Shown piece after piece: positions 1-5,147 of a DNA stretch of 5,147 bases. Made by a program: the position numbers and the translations under genes. This DNA comes from an uncultured Oscillospiraceae bacterium (GTDB lineage Bacteria; Bacillota; Clostridia; Oscillospirales; Acutalibacteraceae), in NCBI GenBank assembly GCA_905203795.1, contig CAJKXG010000102.1:1-5147 (forward strand), read 5' to 3'. Under the pieces are notes generated by a model. That model was not told the origin of the DNA. It was given only the letters and a program-made list of their open reading frames with translations, and did no database searches. Each line of letters opens with the position of its first letter. Position 1 is the first letter of the stretch.

Positions 1-10
1 GCGGAACCTG

Positions 11-48
11 AAAACCGCCCGTTTCGGCAAGCCGAAACGGGCGGTTTT
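11..48. terminator. Bidirectional intrinsic terminator ending the dgt-dnaG-rpoD-rrf2-dabb operon
   Basis: Positions 11-28 and 31-48 are perfect reverse complements: an 18-bp stem with only two bases between the arms. In RNA the innermost C-G pair would probably open to give a 4-base loop. The core is GC-rich (ccgcccg / cgggcgg) and the outer four pairs are A-T. On the minus strand the stem ends in four T; on the plus strand it ends in five T (45-49). It lies 8 bases past the stop codon of the Dabb gene, so it can end the minus-strand operon. The symmetry suggests it also stops a convergent plus-strand gene left of the window, which cannot be seen. Confidence 0.9.
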
Positions 49-56
49 TGCATCGC

Positions 57-359
57 TTATTCTTCAAAATCCACACAGGCGCGGGCTTCCCGCACACCGC
101 CGATAAACGCGGCGACTGCCAGATGCGCGGGATGCTTTTGATAGGCGTCCAGTGCTTCCAGCGATTCGTGTGTGGTGATGAGCACGAGATCGTAGTTGCC
201 TGCTGCCGCGCCGTCGGCGTTCAGCCGTACCTCCGAAGTCAGCAGGGTGGGGACATGACCTTGTAGCCCCGCCAGCAACTCGGCCGCCTTGCGGGTGTTT
301 TCCGCGCGGGTGGCTTCCGCAGTGTCGCGAAAGCGGAACATGACGATGTGTCGGATCAT
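57..359 (-). CDS. Dabb-family (stress-responsive alpha/beta barrel) protein
   Basis: A 100-residue protein matching the Dabb domain over its whole length. The N-terminus MIRHIVMFRF is the typical first strand with its conserved His (H4). A helix follows at about residues 13-33, then the strand NYDLVLITTHES (55-66), the family motif YQKHPAHLAVAAF (73-85, with H76 and H79), and a final strand ending CVDFEE. These proteins are small ferredoxin-like barrels that usually dimerise. Members include stress-induced proteins and a few enzymes, but most bacterial ones have no known substrate, so no reaction is assigned. The ATG is preceded by AAAGGA (370-375) with a 10-base spacer. That site shares one base with the TGA stop of the upstream rrf2-like gene, leaving a 15-base gap, so the two are very probably cotranscribed and may be translationally coupled. 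The family call is confident; the role is unknown. Confidence 0.88.
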   Translation of the reverse strand: MIRHIVMFRFRDTAEATRAENTRKAAELLAGLQGHVPTLLTSEVRLNADGAAAGNYDLVLITTHESLEALDAYQKHPAHLAVAAFIGGVREARACVDFEE

Positions 360-369
360 AAACAGCGCG

Positions 370-375
370 TCCTTT
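370..375 (-). promoter_or_regulatory. Ribosome binding site of the Dabb gene, overlapping the upstream stop codon
   Basis: On the minus strand the sequence TGAAAGGA contains both the TGA stop of the Rrf2-like gene (377-375) and the AAAGGA site, 10 bases before the Dabb ATG. Ribosomes finishing the regulator would sit on this site, which favours coupled, roughly matched synthesis of the two proteins (inference). Confidence 0.7.
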
Positions 376-767
376 CAAAATTGATCGAAGGTGATGGCGT
401 CCATTTTGGCAATGACGGTGCGGGTGATGTCGTCGAAAACGTTGTAAAACGGACAGGCGGTCACCGATGAGCAGGAGCAATCGTAGTCGCCGTCCACACA
501 GCGGCTGAAGCGATACGGTCCTTCCACCGCTTCGATGACCTGCCGCAGCGTGATGCTGCCTGCCGGACGCGACAACTCATACCCGCCGCGCGCGCCCTTG
601 TACGACGCCACCAATCCCGCCGCGACCCGTTTGGACATGATCTTCAGCGCGAATCGCAGCGACACGCCCGTGGCGGTCGCCAGCGACTGCGCATCGGTGC
701 GTTGGTCGCAGTGAGTCAGATGATGCACAATGCGCACGGCGTAGTCTGATTCCAAATTGATGTGCAT
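375..767 (-). CDS. Rrf2-family transcriptional regulator, probable Fe-S sensor
   Basis: A 130-residue Rrf2-family DNA-binding protein. The opening MHINLESDYAVRIVHHL is the family's first helix. The winged helix-turn-helix spans about residues 24-66 (ATGVSLRFALKIMSKRVAAG, then the wing KGARGGYELSRP). A dimerisation-helix region follows at TLRQVIEAVEGP (73-84). Cysteines lie at 20, 90, 97, 99 and 105. The group 90-105, ending in the common ACPF motif, sits where IscR and NsrR bind an iron-sulfur cluster, although the spacing is not the exact C-x5-C-x5-C of IscR. Rrf2 proteins typically sense iron-sulfur status, nitric oxide, redox or cysteine supply; which applies here cannot be told. It starts 17 bases after the rpoD stop with its own AAAGGA (778-783, 10-base spacer), so it is probably in the rpoD operon. 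No obvious operator palindrome is seen next to it. The family is certain; ligand and targets are unknown. Confidence 0.92.
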   Translation of the reverse strand: MHINLESDYAVRIVHHLTHCDQRTDAQSLATATGVSLRFALKIMSKRVAAGLVASYKGARGGYELSRPAGSITLRQVIEAVEGPYRFSRCVDGDYDCSCSSVTACPFYNVFDDITRTVIAKMDAITFDQF

Positions 768-777
768 AACGATCCGA

Positions 778-783
778 TCCTTT
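778..783 (-). promoter_or_regulatory. Ribosome binding site of the rrf2-like gene
   Basis: AAAGGA lies 1 base after the rpoD TGA stop (787-785) and 10 bases before the ATG at 767. The 10-base spacer matches that of the next gene. The leader also contains a short tandem GGATC GGATC (770-779 on the plus strand), probably without function. Confidence 0.65.
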
Positions 784-784
784 A

Positions 785-2011
785 TCAGTCTAAGAAATCC
801 TTCAGCTTTTTGCTGCGGCTCGGATGACGCAGCTTGCGCAACGCCTTGGCTTCGATCTGGCGGATACGCTCACGGGTGACTTCAAATTCCTTGCCGACTT
901 CCTCCAGCGTGCGCGGACGACCGTCCTCCAGCCCAAACCGCAGGCGCAGCACCTTCGCTTCACGCGGGGTGAGGGTGGAGAGCACCTCGTTGAGCTGCTC
1001 TTTCAGCAGCGTGTGCGACGCGGCGTCCGCCGGTGCGGGCGCTTCGTCGTCGGGGATGAAGTCGCCGAGATGGCTGTCCTCTTCTTCGCCGATCGGGGTT
1101 TCCAGCGACACCGGCTCCTGTGCGACCCGCATGATCTCACGCACCTTGTCCACCGGCATTTCCAGCCGTTCGGCGATCTCGTCCGCCGACGGCTCGTGAC
1201 CGTTTTCATGCAGCAACTGGCTGGACACCTTTTTCACCTTGTTGATCGTCTCCACCATGTGCACGGGAATGCGGATGGTGCGCGCCTGGTCGGCGATGGC
1301 GCGCGTGATTGCCTGCCGAATCCACCATGTCGCATAGGTCGAGAACTTGAAGCCCTTGGTGTAATCGAATTTTTCGACCGCTTTGATCAAGCCGAGGTTG
1401 CCCTCCTGAATGAGATCGAGGAACTGCATGCCGCGCCCGACATAGCGCTTGGCGATGCTGACGACCAGACGCAGGTTGGCTTCCGACAGGCGTTTTTTCG
1501 CCTGCGCGTCGCCGTTCACGATGCGTACCGCCAGATCGATCTCTTCCTCGGGGGTGAGCAGCGGCACGCGGCCGATCTCCTTGAGGTAGACCTTCACGGG
1601 GTCGTCGATGACGATCCCGTCTACGACGGCGTTCTGATCGGAGACGTCATCGTTCTCCGCCGCCTCCAGCACAAAGTCGAAATCCTCCAGTACGGAAGCC
1701 TGAAAATCGTCTACGATCTCGATGTTCTGGTTCTCGATGGATTCGTACAGCTTGTCCATTTGATCCAGATCGAAATCCATGTCCTCCATGGCGTCCAGAA
1801 TTTCCTGTGCGGTCAGCTTGCCGTGCGCGCGCCCCATTTCCAGCAGATCGTTGAGCTGCATCTTTTTCTTGGGCGGTTCGCTGCTTTCCGCAGCGGGCGT
1901 CTCTTCCTCCGACATGATTTCCTCGGGCATGACGTCTTCTTCCTGCTCGATCATGTCCTCGTTTTCGGCTTCGAGTTCCGCTTCCGGTGTTTGTTTGCTC
2001 TTTGTGCTCAT
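785..2011 (-). CDS. rpoD: RNA polymerase primary (housekeeping) sigma factor RpoD/SigA
   Basis: A 408-residue group 1 sigma-70 factor. It directs core RNA polymerase to most promoters during growth. Domains in order: an acidic leader (about 1-46, 17 of residues 10-46 are Asp/Glu); region 1.1 (about 53-102, [19 protein letters not shown] onward); an acidic linker (103-127); region 1.2 (about 137-170, [18 protein letters not shown]); region 2 (about 174-244), including [12 protein letters not shown] and the -10 melting/recognition stretch [17 protein letters not shown] (223-239); region 3 (about 253-330, ETINKVKKV onward); and region 4 (about 343-396), with the -35 binding helix-turn-helix [20 protein letters not shown] (368-387). 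It ends KKLKDFLD, typical of Firmicute SigA. The ATG at 2011 has AAGGAA 10 bases upstream (2022-2027). It follows dnaG by 45 bases without a visible terminator, the classic dnaG-rpoD arrangement. An internal promoter within dnaG is possible but none was recognised. It is intact, and somewhat longer than many SigA proteins because of the acidic leader. Confidence 0.98.
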   Translation of the reverse strand: MSTKSKQTPEAELEAENEDMIEQEEDVMPEEIMSEEETPAAESSEPPKKKMQLNDLLEMGRAHGKLTAQEILDAMEDMDFDLDQMDKLYESIENQNIEIVDDFQASVLEDFDFVLEAAENDDVSDQNAVVDGIVIDDPVKVYLKEIGRVPLLTPEEEIDLAVRIVNGDAQAKKRLSEANLRLVVSIAKRYVGRGMQFLDLIQEGNLGLIKAVEKFDYTKGFKFSTYATWWIRQAITRAIADQARTIRIPVHMVETINKVKKVSSQLLHENGHEPSADEIAERLEMPVDKVREIMRVAQEPVSLETPIGEEEDSHLGDFIPDDEAPAPADAASHTLLKEQLNEVLSTLTPREAKVLRLRFGLEDGRPRTLEEVGKEFEVTRERIRQIEAKALRKLRHPSRSKKLKDFLD

Positions 2012-2056
2012 GGTATGATCATTCCTTCCGAAAATTCCTGTTTGATGCTAGGTCCT

Positions 2057-3832
2057 TTATTTTTTGCTGTTTCGCAGGGAATCCAGCAGTGTCTGTATAT
2101 CGCCGTCCGACAGCGTGTCAGGGTTGCGCAGCAGCAGATTTTTCCGTTCCTGCTTGATGACGTCAATGCAGGTGCGCACTTCCTCCGGCGTGTTGGAACG
2201 TTCGGCGGCGGCGTGCATCATTTGCGTGATATACGCCATCGCGTCGTCGTCGTAGGCCGCCGCGAGAAACGGCAGCTCGAGCAGCAGACCGCTTTGGTGC
2301 CGTGCGATCAATTGCTGATACAGCCCGCGGTTGAAATCGGTCAGCATGGTTTCCGGCGGCAGCGCGTCCGCCGCCTGCGGGATATAATCGGGGTTGCGCA
2401 TCAGCAGCCCGAGCAGCGCTTCCTCCGCTCGAGCGGCACGCGGGTAGTCCGCCGCCTGCGGGTTGGCTTTTTTGGTCAGCGACTCCGCGCGGCGCACCTC
2501 GTTGGACAACTGCCGTTTTTGCTGCTGCCGATCGCGGCGGCGGGCGACATCCTGAATTTGTTTCAGAATGGCGTCCTTGGATACGTTCAGGTCGTTTGCC
2601 AGCTTACCTGCGTACACGTCCCGCTCCACCGAACCGTTCAACTGTGCCAGCAGTGTTGCCGCTTCGCTCAGATATTGGATACGCCCGTCGGCGGTATTCA
2701 GCGCATAGCGCTGTGCCAGCTCCATCAGCCGATATTCCACATCGTTCGCCGAACGCTCGATCAGCATCCGGAACCGCTCCGCGCCGTTTTTTTTGATAAA
2801 TTCGTCCGGGTCTTTGCCGTCGGGGACGCGCACCACGCGGATGCGCACGCCCGTCTCCCGCAGCAGATCGATCGCGCGGCGTGTACCTTTTTGCCCTGCC
2901 GCGTCCGCGTCAAAGGTGAGGATCACTTCGTCGGCATAGCGGGCGATCAGCCGCGCATGTTCTGCCGTGAAGGATGTGCCGAGAGCGGCGACCGCGTTGC
3001 CGAAGCCCGCCTGATGCAGCGCGATCACATCCATGTATCCCTCGCATAAAATCAGCCGTCCCACGCCGTCTTTTTCCTTGCCGAGCGCGGCTTTGGCGAA
3101 ATTGAGCGCGAACAGATTCTCGGATTTGTTGTACACCGGTGTGTCGGAGGTGTTGATATATTTCGGTTTGCTGTCGTCCAGCACCCGTCCGCCGAAGCCG
3201 ATCACGTTGCCGCGGATGTCGATGATGGGGACGATCACGCGGTTGCGGAACACATCATAAAGATGCCCTTTTTGGGCGCGTTTACACAGAAACGCCATGA
3301 GCAGTTCGTCATCGTGGTATCCCTTTTTCCGCAGTGCGTCGCGCAGGCTCCAGCCGTCCGCCGGAGCAAACCCCAGCCCAAACCGCTTAATCGTCGAATC
3401 GGTGTACCCACGGCTGTGATAATACGCCAGCGCTTCCGCGCCGGCAGGGCTGTACAGCGTCGCATGGAAAAAGCGCGCCGCCTCGCGGTTGGCTTCCAAT
3501 ATGCGGGTGCGCAGGCGGGAGGCGGTATCGTCCTTTTGCATCTCCGGCATCCGCAGCCCTGCGCGATCCGCCAGAAATTTGACCGCGTCCACATAGTCGA
3601 GATGCTCGATGCGGCGCACAAAGGTGATCACATCACCGCCCGCGCCGCAGCCGAAGCAGTAAAACGAGTTATTTTCGGGATACACCGTGAAAGACGGCGT
3701 TTTTTCGCCGTGGAACGGGCAAAGACCGGTCAGGTTGCGTCCGCTCCGCCGCAATTGTACGTAAGAGGACACCAGCGATTCGATATCGCTGCGGCTGATG
3801 ACCTCTTGTATGAAACTGTCGGGGATCGGCAC
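2057..3832 (-). CDS. dnaG: DNA primase DnaG (GTG start)
   Basis: A 591-residue primase, which makes the short RNA primers for lagging-strand replication. Residues are numbered from the GTG start. The N-terminal CHC2 zinc domain has C38-x2-H41 and C59-x2-C62 (CPFHGEKTPSF, FYCFGCGAGGD). The RNA-polymerase core includes FGGRVLDDSKPKYINTSDTP (213-232). The Toprim fold carries the metal-binding acids E264 (CEGYMD) and D308/D310 (TFDADAAG), followed by DGKDPDEF (338-345). A basic Gln/Arg-rich linker (about 426-459) leads to the C-terminal helicase-interaction domain (about 464-591), which by family knowledge binds DnaB/DnaC helicase. All key residues are present and the length is normal. The frame is open upstream to a TTG at 3853, but AAAGGAGG (3847-3840) lies between that TTG and the GTG at 3832, 7 bases before it, so GTG is the real start and yields a typical N-terminus PIPDSFIQEVISRSDI. 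The gap to the upstream dgt stop is 30 bases; rpoD follows 45 bases downstream. Confidence 0.98.
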   Translation of the reverse strand: MPIPDSFIQEVISRSDIESLVSSYVQLRRSGRNLTGLCPFHGEKTPSFTVYPENNSFYCFGCGAGGDVITFVRRIEHLDYVDAVKFLADRAGLRMPEMQKDDTASRLRTRILEANREAARFFHATLYSPAGAEALAYYHSRGYTDSTIKRFGLGFAPADGWSLRDALRKKGYHDDELLMAFLCKRAQKGHLYDVFRNRVIVPIIDIRGNVIGFGGRVLDDSKPKYINTSDTPVYNKSENLFALNFAKAALGKEKDGVGRLILCEGYMDVIALHQAGFGNAVAALGTSFTAEHARLIARYADEVILTFDADAAGQKGTRRAIDLLRETGVRIRVVRVPDGKDPDEFIKKNGAERFRMLIERSANDVEYRLMELAQRYALNTADGRIQYLSEAATLLAQLNGSVERDVYAGKLANDLNVSKDAILKQIQDVARRRDRQQQKRQLSNEVRRAESLTKKANPQAADYPRAARAEEALLGLLMRNPDYIPQAADALPPETMLTDFNRGLYQQLIARHQSGLLLELPFLAAAYDDDAMAYITQMMHAAAERSNTPEEVRTCIDVIKQERKNLLLRNPDTLSDGDIQTLLDSLRNSKK

Positions 3833-3839
3833 GAGGTGT

Positions 3840-3847
3840 CCTCCTTT
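3840..3847 (-). promoter_or_regulatory. Strong ribosome binding site that fixes the dnaG start
   Basis: AAAGGAGG on the minus strand is a near-perfect complement to the 16S rRNA tail. It is 7 bases from the GTG at 3832-3830. It lies inside the reading frame that extends up to TTG at 3853, so a TTG start would place the site within the coding sequence and leave that TTG without a comparable site. Confidence 0.88.
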
Positions 3848-3862
3848 CGTCAATTGATCGTT

Positions 3863-4885
3863 TTATGAAAGTCCTTTCAACTCCCAGCTTCGGGGAATGA
3901 AAAGCAGATGAAACACTTCCAGCGCGTAGTTGTCCGTCATGCCGGCGATATAATCGCAGGCGGCGCGCGCCACGCCCTCTGTCTCGCGGATCGCCGTGTA
4001 TTCGGACGGCAGGCGGTCGGGGTGGGCGCAAAAATAGACAAACAGGCGCTCTACCAAGTCGTCCACCTTGCTTTCCTCGCCCTTGGCGATAGGATTGCGG
4101 TAGACGGCTTCGTACATAAAATCGTGCAGACGTTCCACATGCGCGGCGGTGGTCTCGTCCATGCCGATATCCTCCGCGCCGTGCTCCACGATGGCGGAAA
4201 CCATGCGGTCGATGCGGGCGGTACGGCGGTCGCCGAGCGCCGCGCGGATATCGGCGGGAACGTCCTCCTCGCGCATCACACCTGCCCGCACCGCGTCGTC
4301 GATGTCGTGATTGATATACGCCACGCGATCCGCCAGCCGCACCACGCGTCCCTCCGACGTGAACGCCTGTTCGCCGCGCGTATGCGTGAGGATGCCGTTG
4401 CGCACTTCCTCGGTCAGATTTAAGCCCCGACCGTCGTTTTCCAGAAGCCGCACGACGCGCACGCTCTGCTCATAGTGGCGAAACCCGCCGTCCATCAACC
4501 GATTGAGCGCGCGTTCTCCTGCGTGACCGAAGGGCGTGTGCCCCAGATCGTGCCCGAGCGAGATCGCCTCAGTCAGATCCTCGTTCAGCCGCAGTGCCCG
4601 CGCGATGGTGCGCGCGATCTGCGACACCTCCAGTGTGTGCGTCAGCCGTGTGCGGTAATGGTCGCCCTCCGGCGAAAGAAACACCTGCGTTTTGTGTTTG
4701 AGACGGCGGAAGGATTTGCAATGCAGGATACGGTCGCGGTCGCGCTGGAACGCCGTGCGATAGGGACACGGCTCTTCCGGTCGTTCCCGCCCGCGGGTGG
4801 CGGCGGATAACGTCGCCTGTTCGCACAAAATCTGCCGTTCTACGTCTTCCCAGTATTCCCGCGCCGTTTTGCGCTCGTTTGCCAT
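3863..4885 (-). CDS. dgt: Deoxyguanosinetriphosphate triphosphohydrolase-like HD protein
   Basis: A 340-residue HD-superfamily protein of the dGTPase type. Such enzymes cleave a dNTP to the deoxynucleoside and triphosphate and so tune dNTP pools. The metal-binding set is complete: H83 (LTHTLEVSQ), H112-D113 (SLGHDLGHTPFGH) and D194 (YINHDIDDA). Other family signatures are FRRLKHKTQVF (59-69), HYEQSVRVV (137-145) and YIAGMTDNYALEVF (312-325). The length is usual for the shorter Firmicute branch rather than the ~500-residue E. coli Dgt. Substrate preference among dNTPs cannot be read from sequence, and several relatives need a dNTP activator. The ATG has a strong GGAGGTG (4898-4892) with a 6-base spacer. 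It is the first complete gene after an AT-rich gap and is followed 30 bases later by dnaG, so it is the probable first gene of the operon; pairing a dNTP-controlling enzyme with primase is common in Clostridia. No defect is seen. Confidence 0.93.
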   Translation of the reverse strand: MANERKTAREYWEDVERQILCEQATLSAATRGRERPEEPCPYRTAFQRDRDRILHCKSFRRLKHKTQVFLSPEGDHYRTRLTHTLEVSQIARTIARALRLNEDLTEAISLGHDLGHTPFGHAGERALNRLMDGGFRHYEQSVRVVRLLENDGRGLNLTEEVRNGILTHTRGEQAFTSEGRVVRLADRVAYINHDIDDAVRAGVMREEDVPADIRAALGDRRTARIDRMVSAIVEHGAEDIGMDETTAAHVERLHDFMYEAVYRNPIAKGEESKVDDLVERLFVYFCAHPDRLPSEYTAIRETEGVARAACDYIAGMTDNYALEVFHLLFIPRSWELKGLS

Positions 4886-4997
4886 GTCTCACACCTCCGT
4901 GCCGTTTTTCGCTTTCTATATGGTATATACGCACGAGCAGAGGCATATTCCTGCAAAAATATGAAAAAAAGTGGTTTTTTTGATTGGACATCGGCTT
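4886..4997 (-). promoter_or_regulatory. AT-rich leader likely to hold the operon promoter
   Basis: This 112-base gap between the YigZ-like stop and the dgt start is the longest non-coding stretch and clearly richer in A+T than its surroundings. It holds a -10-like TATATA (4929-4924 on the minus strand), a TTGCAG -35-like element (4956-4951) separated from it by 21 bases, which is too far for a standard sigma-A promoter, and an A7-GTGG-T7 inverted repeat at 4964-4981. No convincing -35/-10 pair with 16-18 base spacing was found, so the exact promoter is not assigned. Being the only sizeable gap upstream of five tightly packed genes, it is still the best candidate for their promoter. Confidence 0.35.
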
Positions 4998-5147
4998 TTA
5001 GACCGCAAACCCGTAATACGCCTCGCCGTTTTCCTCGACCGTCAGCGTGCCGGCGCTGAGATCGGTCAGACGGGTGCGCAGGATCGGCAACTGCTCATGC
5101 GGCAGGTGGAATTCCAGCCGCACGGCTTCCGTGTAGATCGTATCGTC
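4998..5147 (-). CDS. C-terminal fragment of a probable YigZ/IMPACT-family protein (partial, cut by window end)
   Basis: An open frame enters from the right edge and ends with TAA at 5000-4998, giving 49 residues and no start in the window. The fragment begins DDTIYTEAVRLEFHLP, continues LRTRLTDLSAGTLTVEENG, and ends EAYYGFAV. The pattern of a beta strand, a short helix, then a 'L-x-D-L-(S/T)-x-G' turn followed by a strand and a final Tyr resembles the end of the DUF1949 domain that closes YigZ/YvyE (IMPACT-family) proteins, which are usually a little over 200 residues. In Clostridia such a gene is often found beside dgt-dnaG-rpoD, which supports the call. Its function is poorly defined (a ribosome- or translation-linked role is suggested for IMPACT relatives). 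That the stretch is coding is likely from its codon pattern and clean ending; the family call is moderate because only the tail is visible. Confidence 0.6.
   Translation of the reverse strand, partial: DDTIYTEAVRLEFHLPHEQLPILRTRLTDLSAGTLTVEENGEAYYGFAV

Noticed and set aside
64..480. Minus-strand 138-codon frame across the Rrf2/Dabb junction
   Set aside because: It is out of frame with two genes that have clear family motifs and good ribosome sites; its Arg/His-rich translation is typical of a shadow frame.
2012..2056. Possible separate promoter or attenuator between dnaG and rpoD
   Set aside because: The 45-base gap shows a ribosome binding site but no convincing -35/-10 pair or hairpin.
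824..3049. A 741-codon open frame on the plus strand, antisense to rpoD and most of dnaG
   Set aside because: It lies opposite two unmistakable housekeeping genes and crosses the gap between them. Its translation has no recognisable domain and is rich in Arg, His, Leu and Val in the way of antisense frames of GC-rich genes.
3832..3853. TTG at 3853 as the dnaG start
   Set aside because: The strong ribosome binding site lies downstream of it and is correctly spaced for GTG at 3832.
3263..4423. Two plus-strand open frames (3263-3868 and 3908-4423) antisense to dnaG and dgt
   Set aside because: No domain is recognised, they overlap well-supported genes completely or nearly so, and they look like shadows caused by the GC-rich third positions of the real genes.
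4964..4981. A7-GTGG-T7 repeat as an intrinsic terminator of the YigZ-like gene
   Set aside because: The stem has only A-T pairs and would be too weak for a standard intrinsic terminator, although a T-rich end to transcription here cannot be fully excluded.
1..5147. Mobile elements, CRISPR arrays, tRNA/rRNA genes, riboswitches or phage genes
   Set aside because: No spaced direct repeats, transposase or integrase motifs, or RNA-gene signatures were seen; coding is nearly continuous housekeeping genes.

Overview
The window looks like a piece of chromosome from a GC-rich Clostridia-type Firmicute, probably of the Oscillospiraceae/Ruminococcaceae kind. This rests on the gene order (YigZ-like, dgt-like, dnaG, rpoD), the strong AGGAGG-type ribosome binding sites, the Firmicute-style sigma-A with an acidic N-terminus, and the GC-rich coding sequence. 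The taxonomic placement is inference. All recognisable genes are on the minus strand, so transcription runs from high to low coordinates.

In transcription order: (1) 5147-4998, the last 49 codons of a gene that runs off the window, resembling the C-terminal end of YigZ/IMPACT-family proteins. (2) 4997-4886, a 112-base AT-rich gap, the only sizeable non-coding stretch and the likeliest place for the operon promoter. (3) 4885-3863, an HD-domain dGTPase-like protein. (4) 3832-2057, DNA primase DnaG, with a GTG start set by a strong ribosome binding site. (5) 2011-785, the primary sigma factor RpoD/SigA. (6) 767-375, an Rrf2-family regulator with a cysteine cluster suggestive of an Fe-S cofactor. 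(7) 359-57, a small Dabb (stress-responsive alpha/beta barrel) protein. (8) 48-11, a perfect 18-bp hairpin with short T-tracts on both sides, closing the operon and probably also serving a convergent gene to the left.

Gaps between the five complete genes are 30, 45, 17 and 15 bases, with no terminator seen between them, so they probably form one transcription unit. It is a Clostridia version of the macromolecular-synthesis operon (primase plus primary sigma), preceded by a dNTP triphosphohydrolase and followed by two accessory genes. From general knowledge, clostridial rpoD is often followed by a tRNA methyltransferase (TrmK-like) and a Nif3-like gene; here an Rrf2 regulator and a Dabb protein occupy that place. 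This is the least ordinary aspect of the window. I see no mobile element, CRISPR array, tRNA, rRNA or phage gene, and nothing that amounts to a new biological system.
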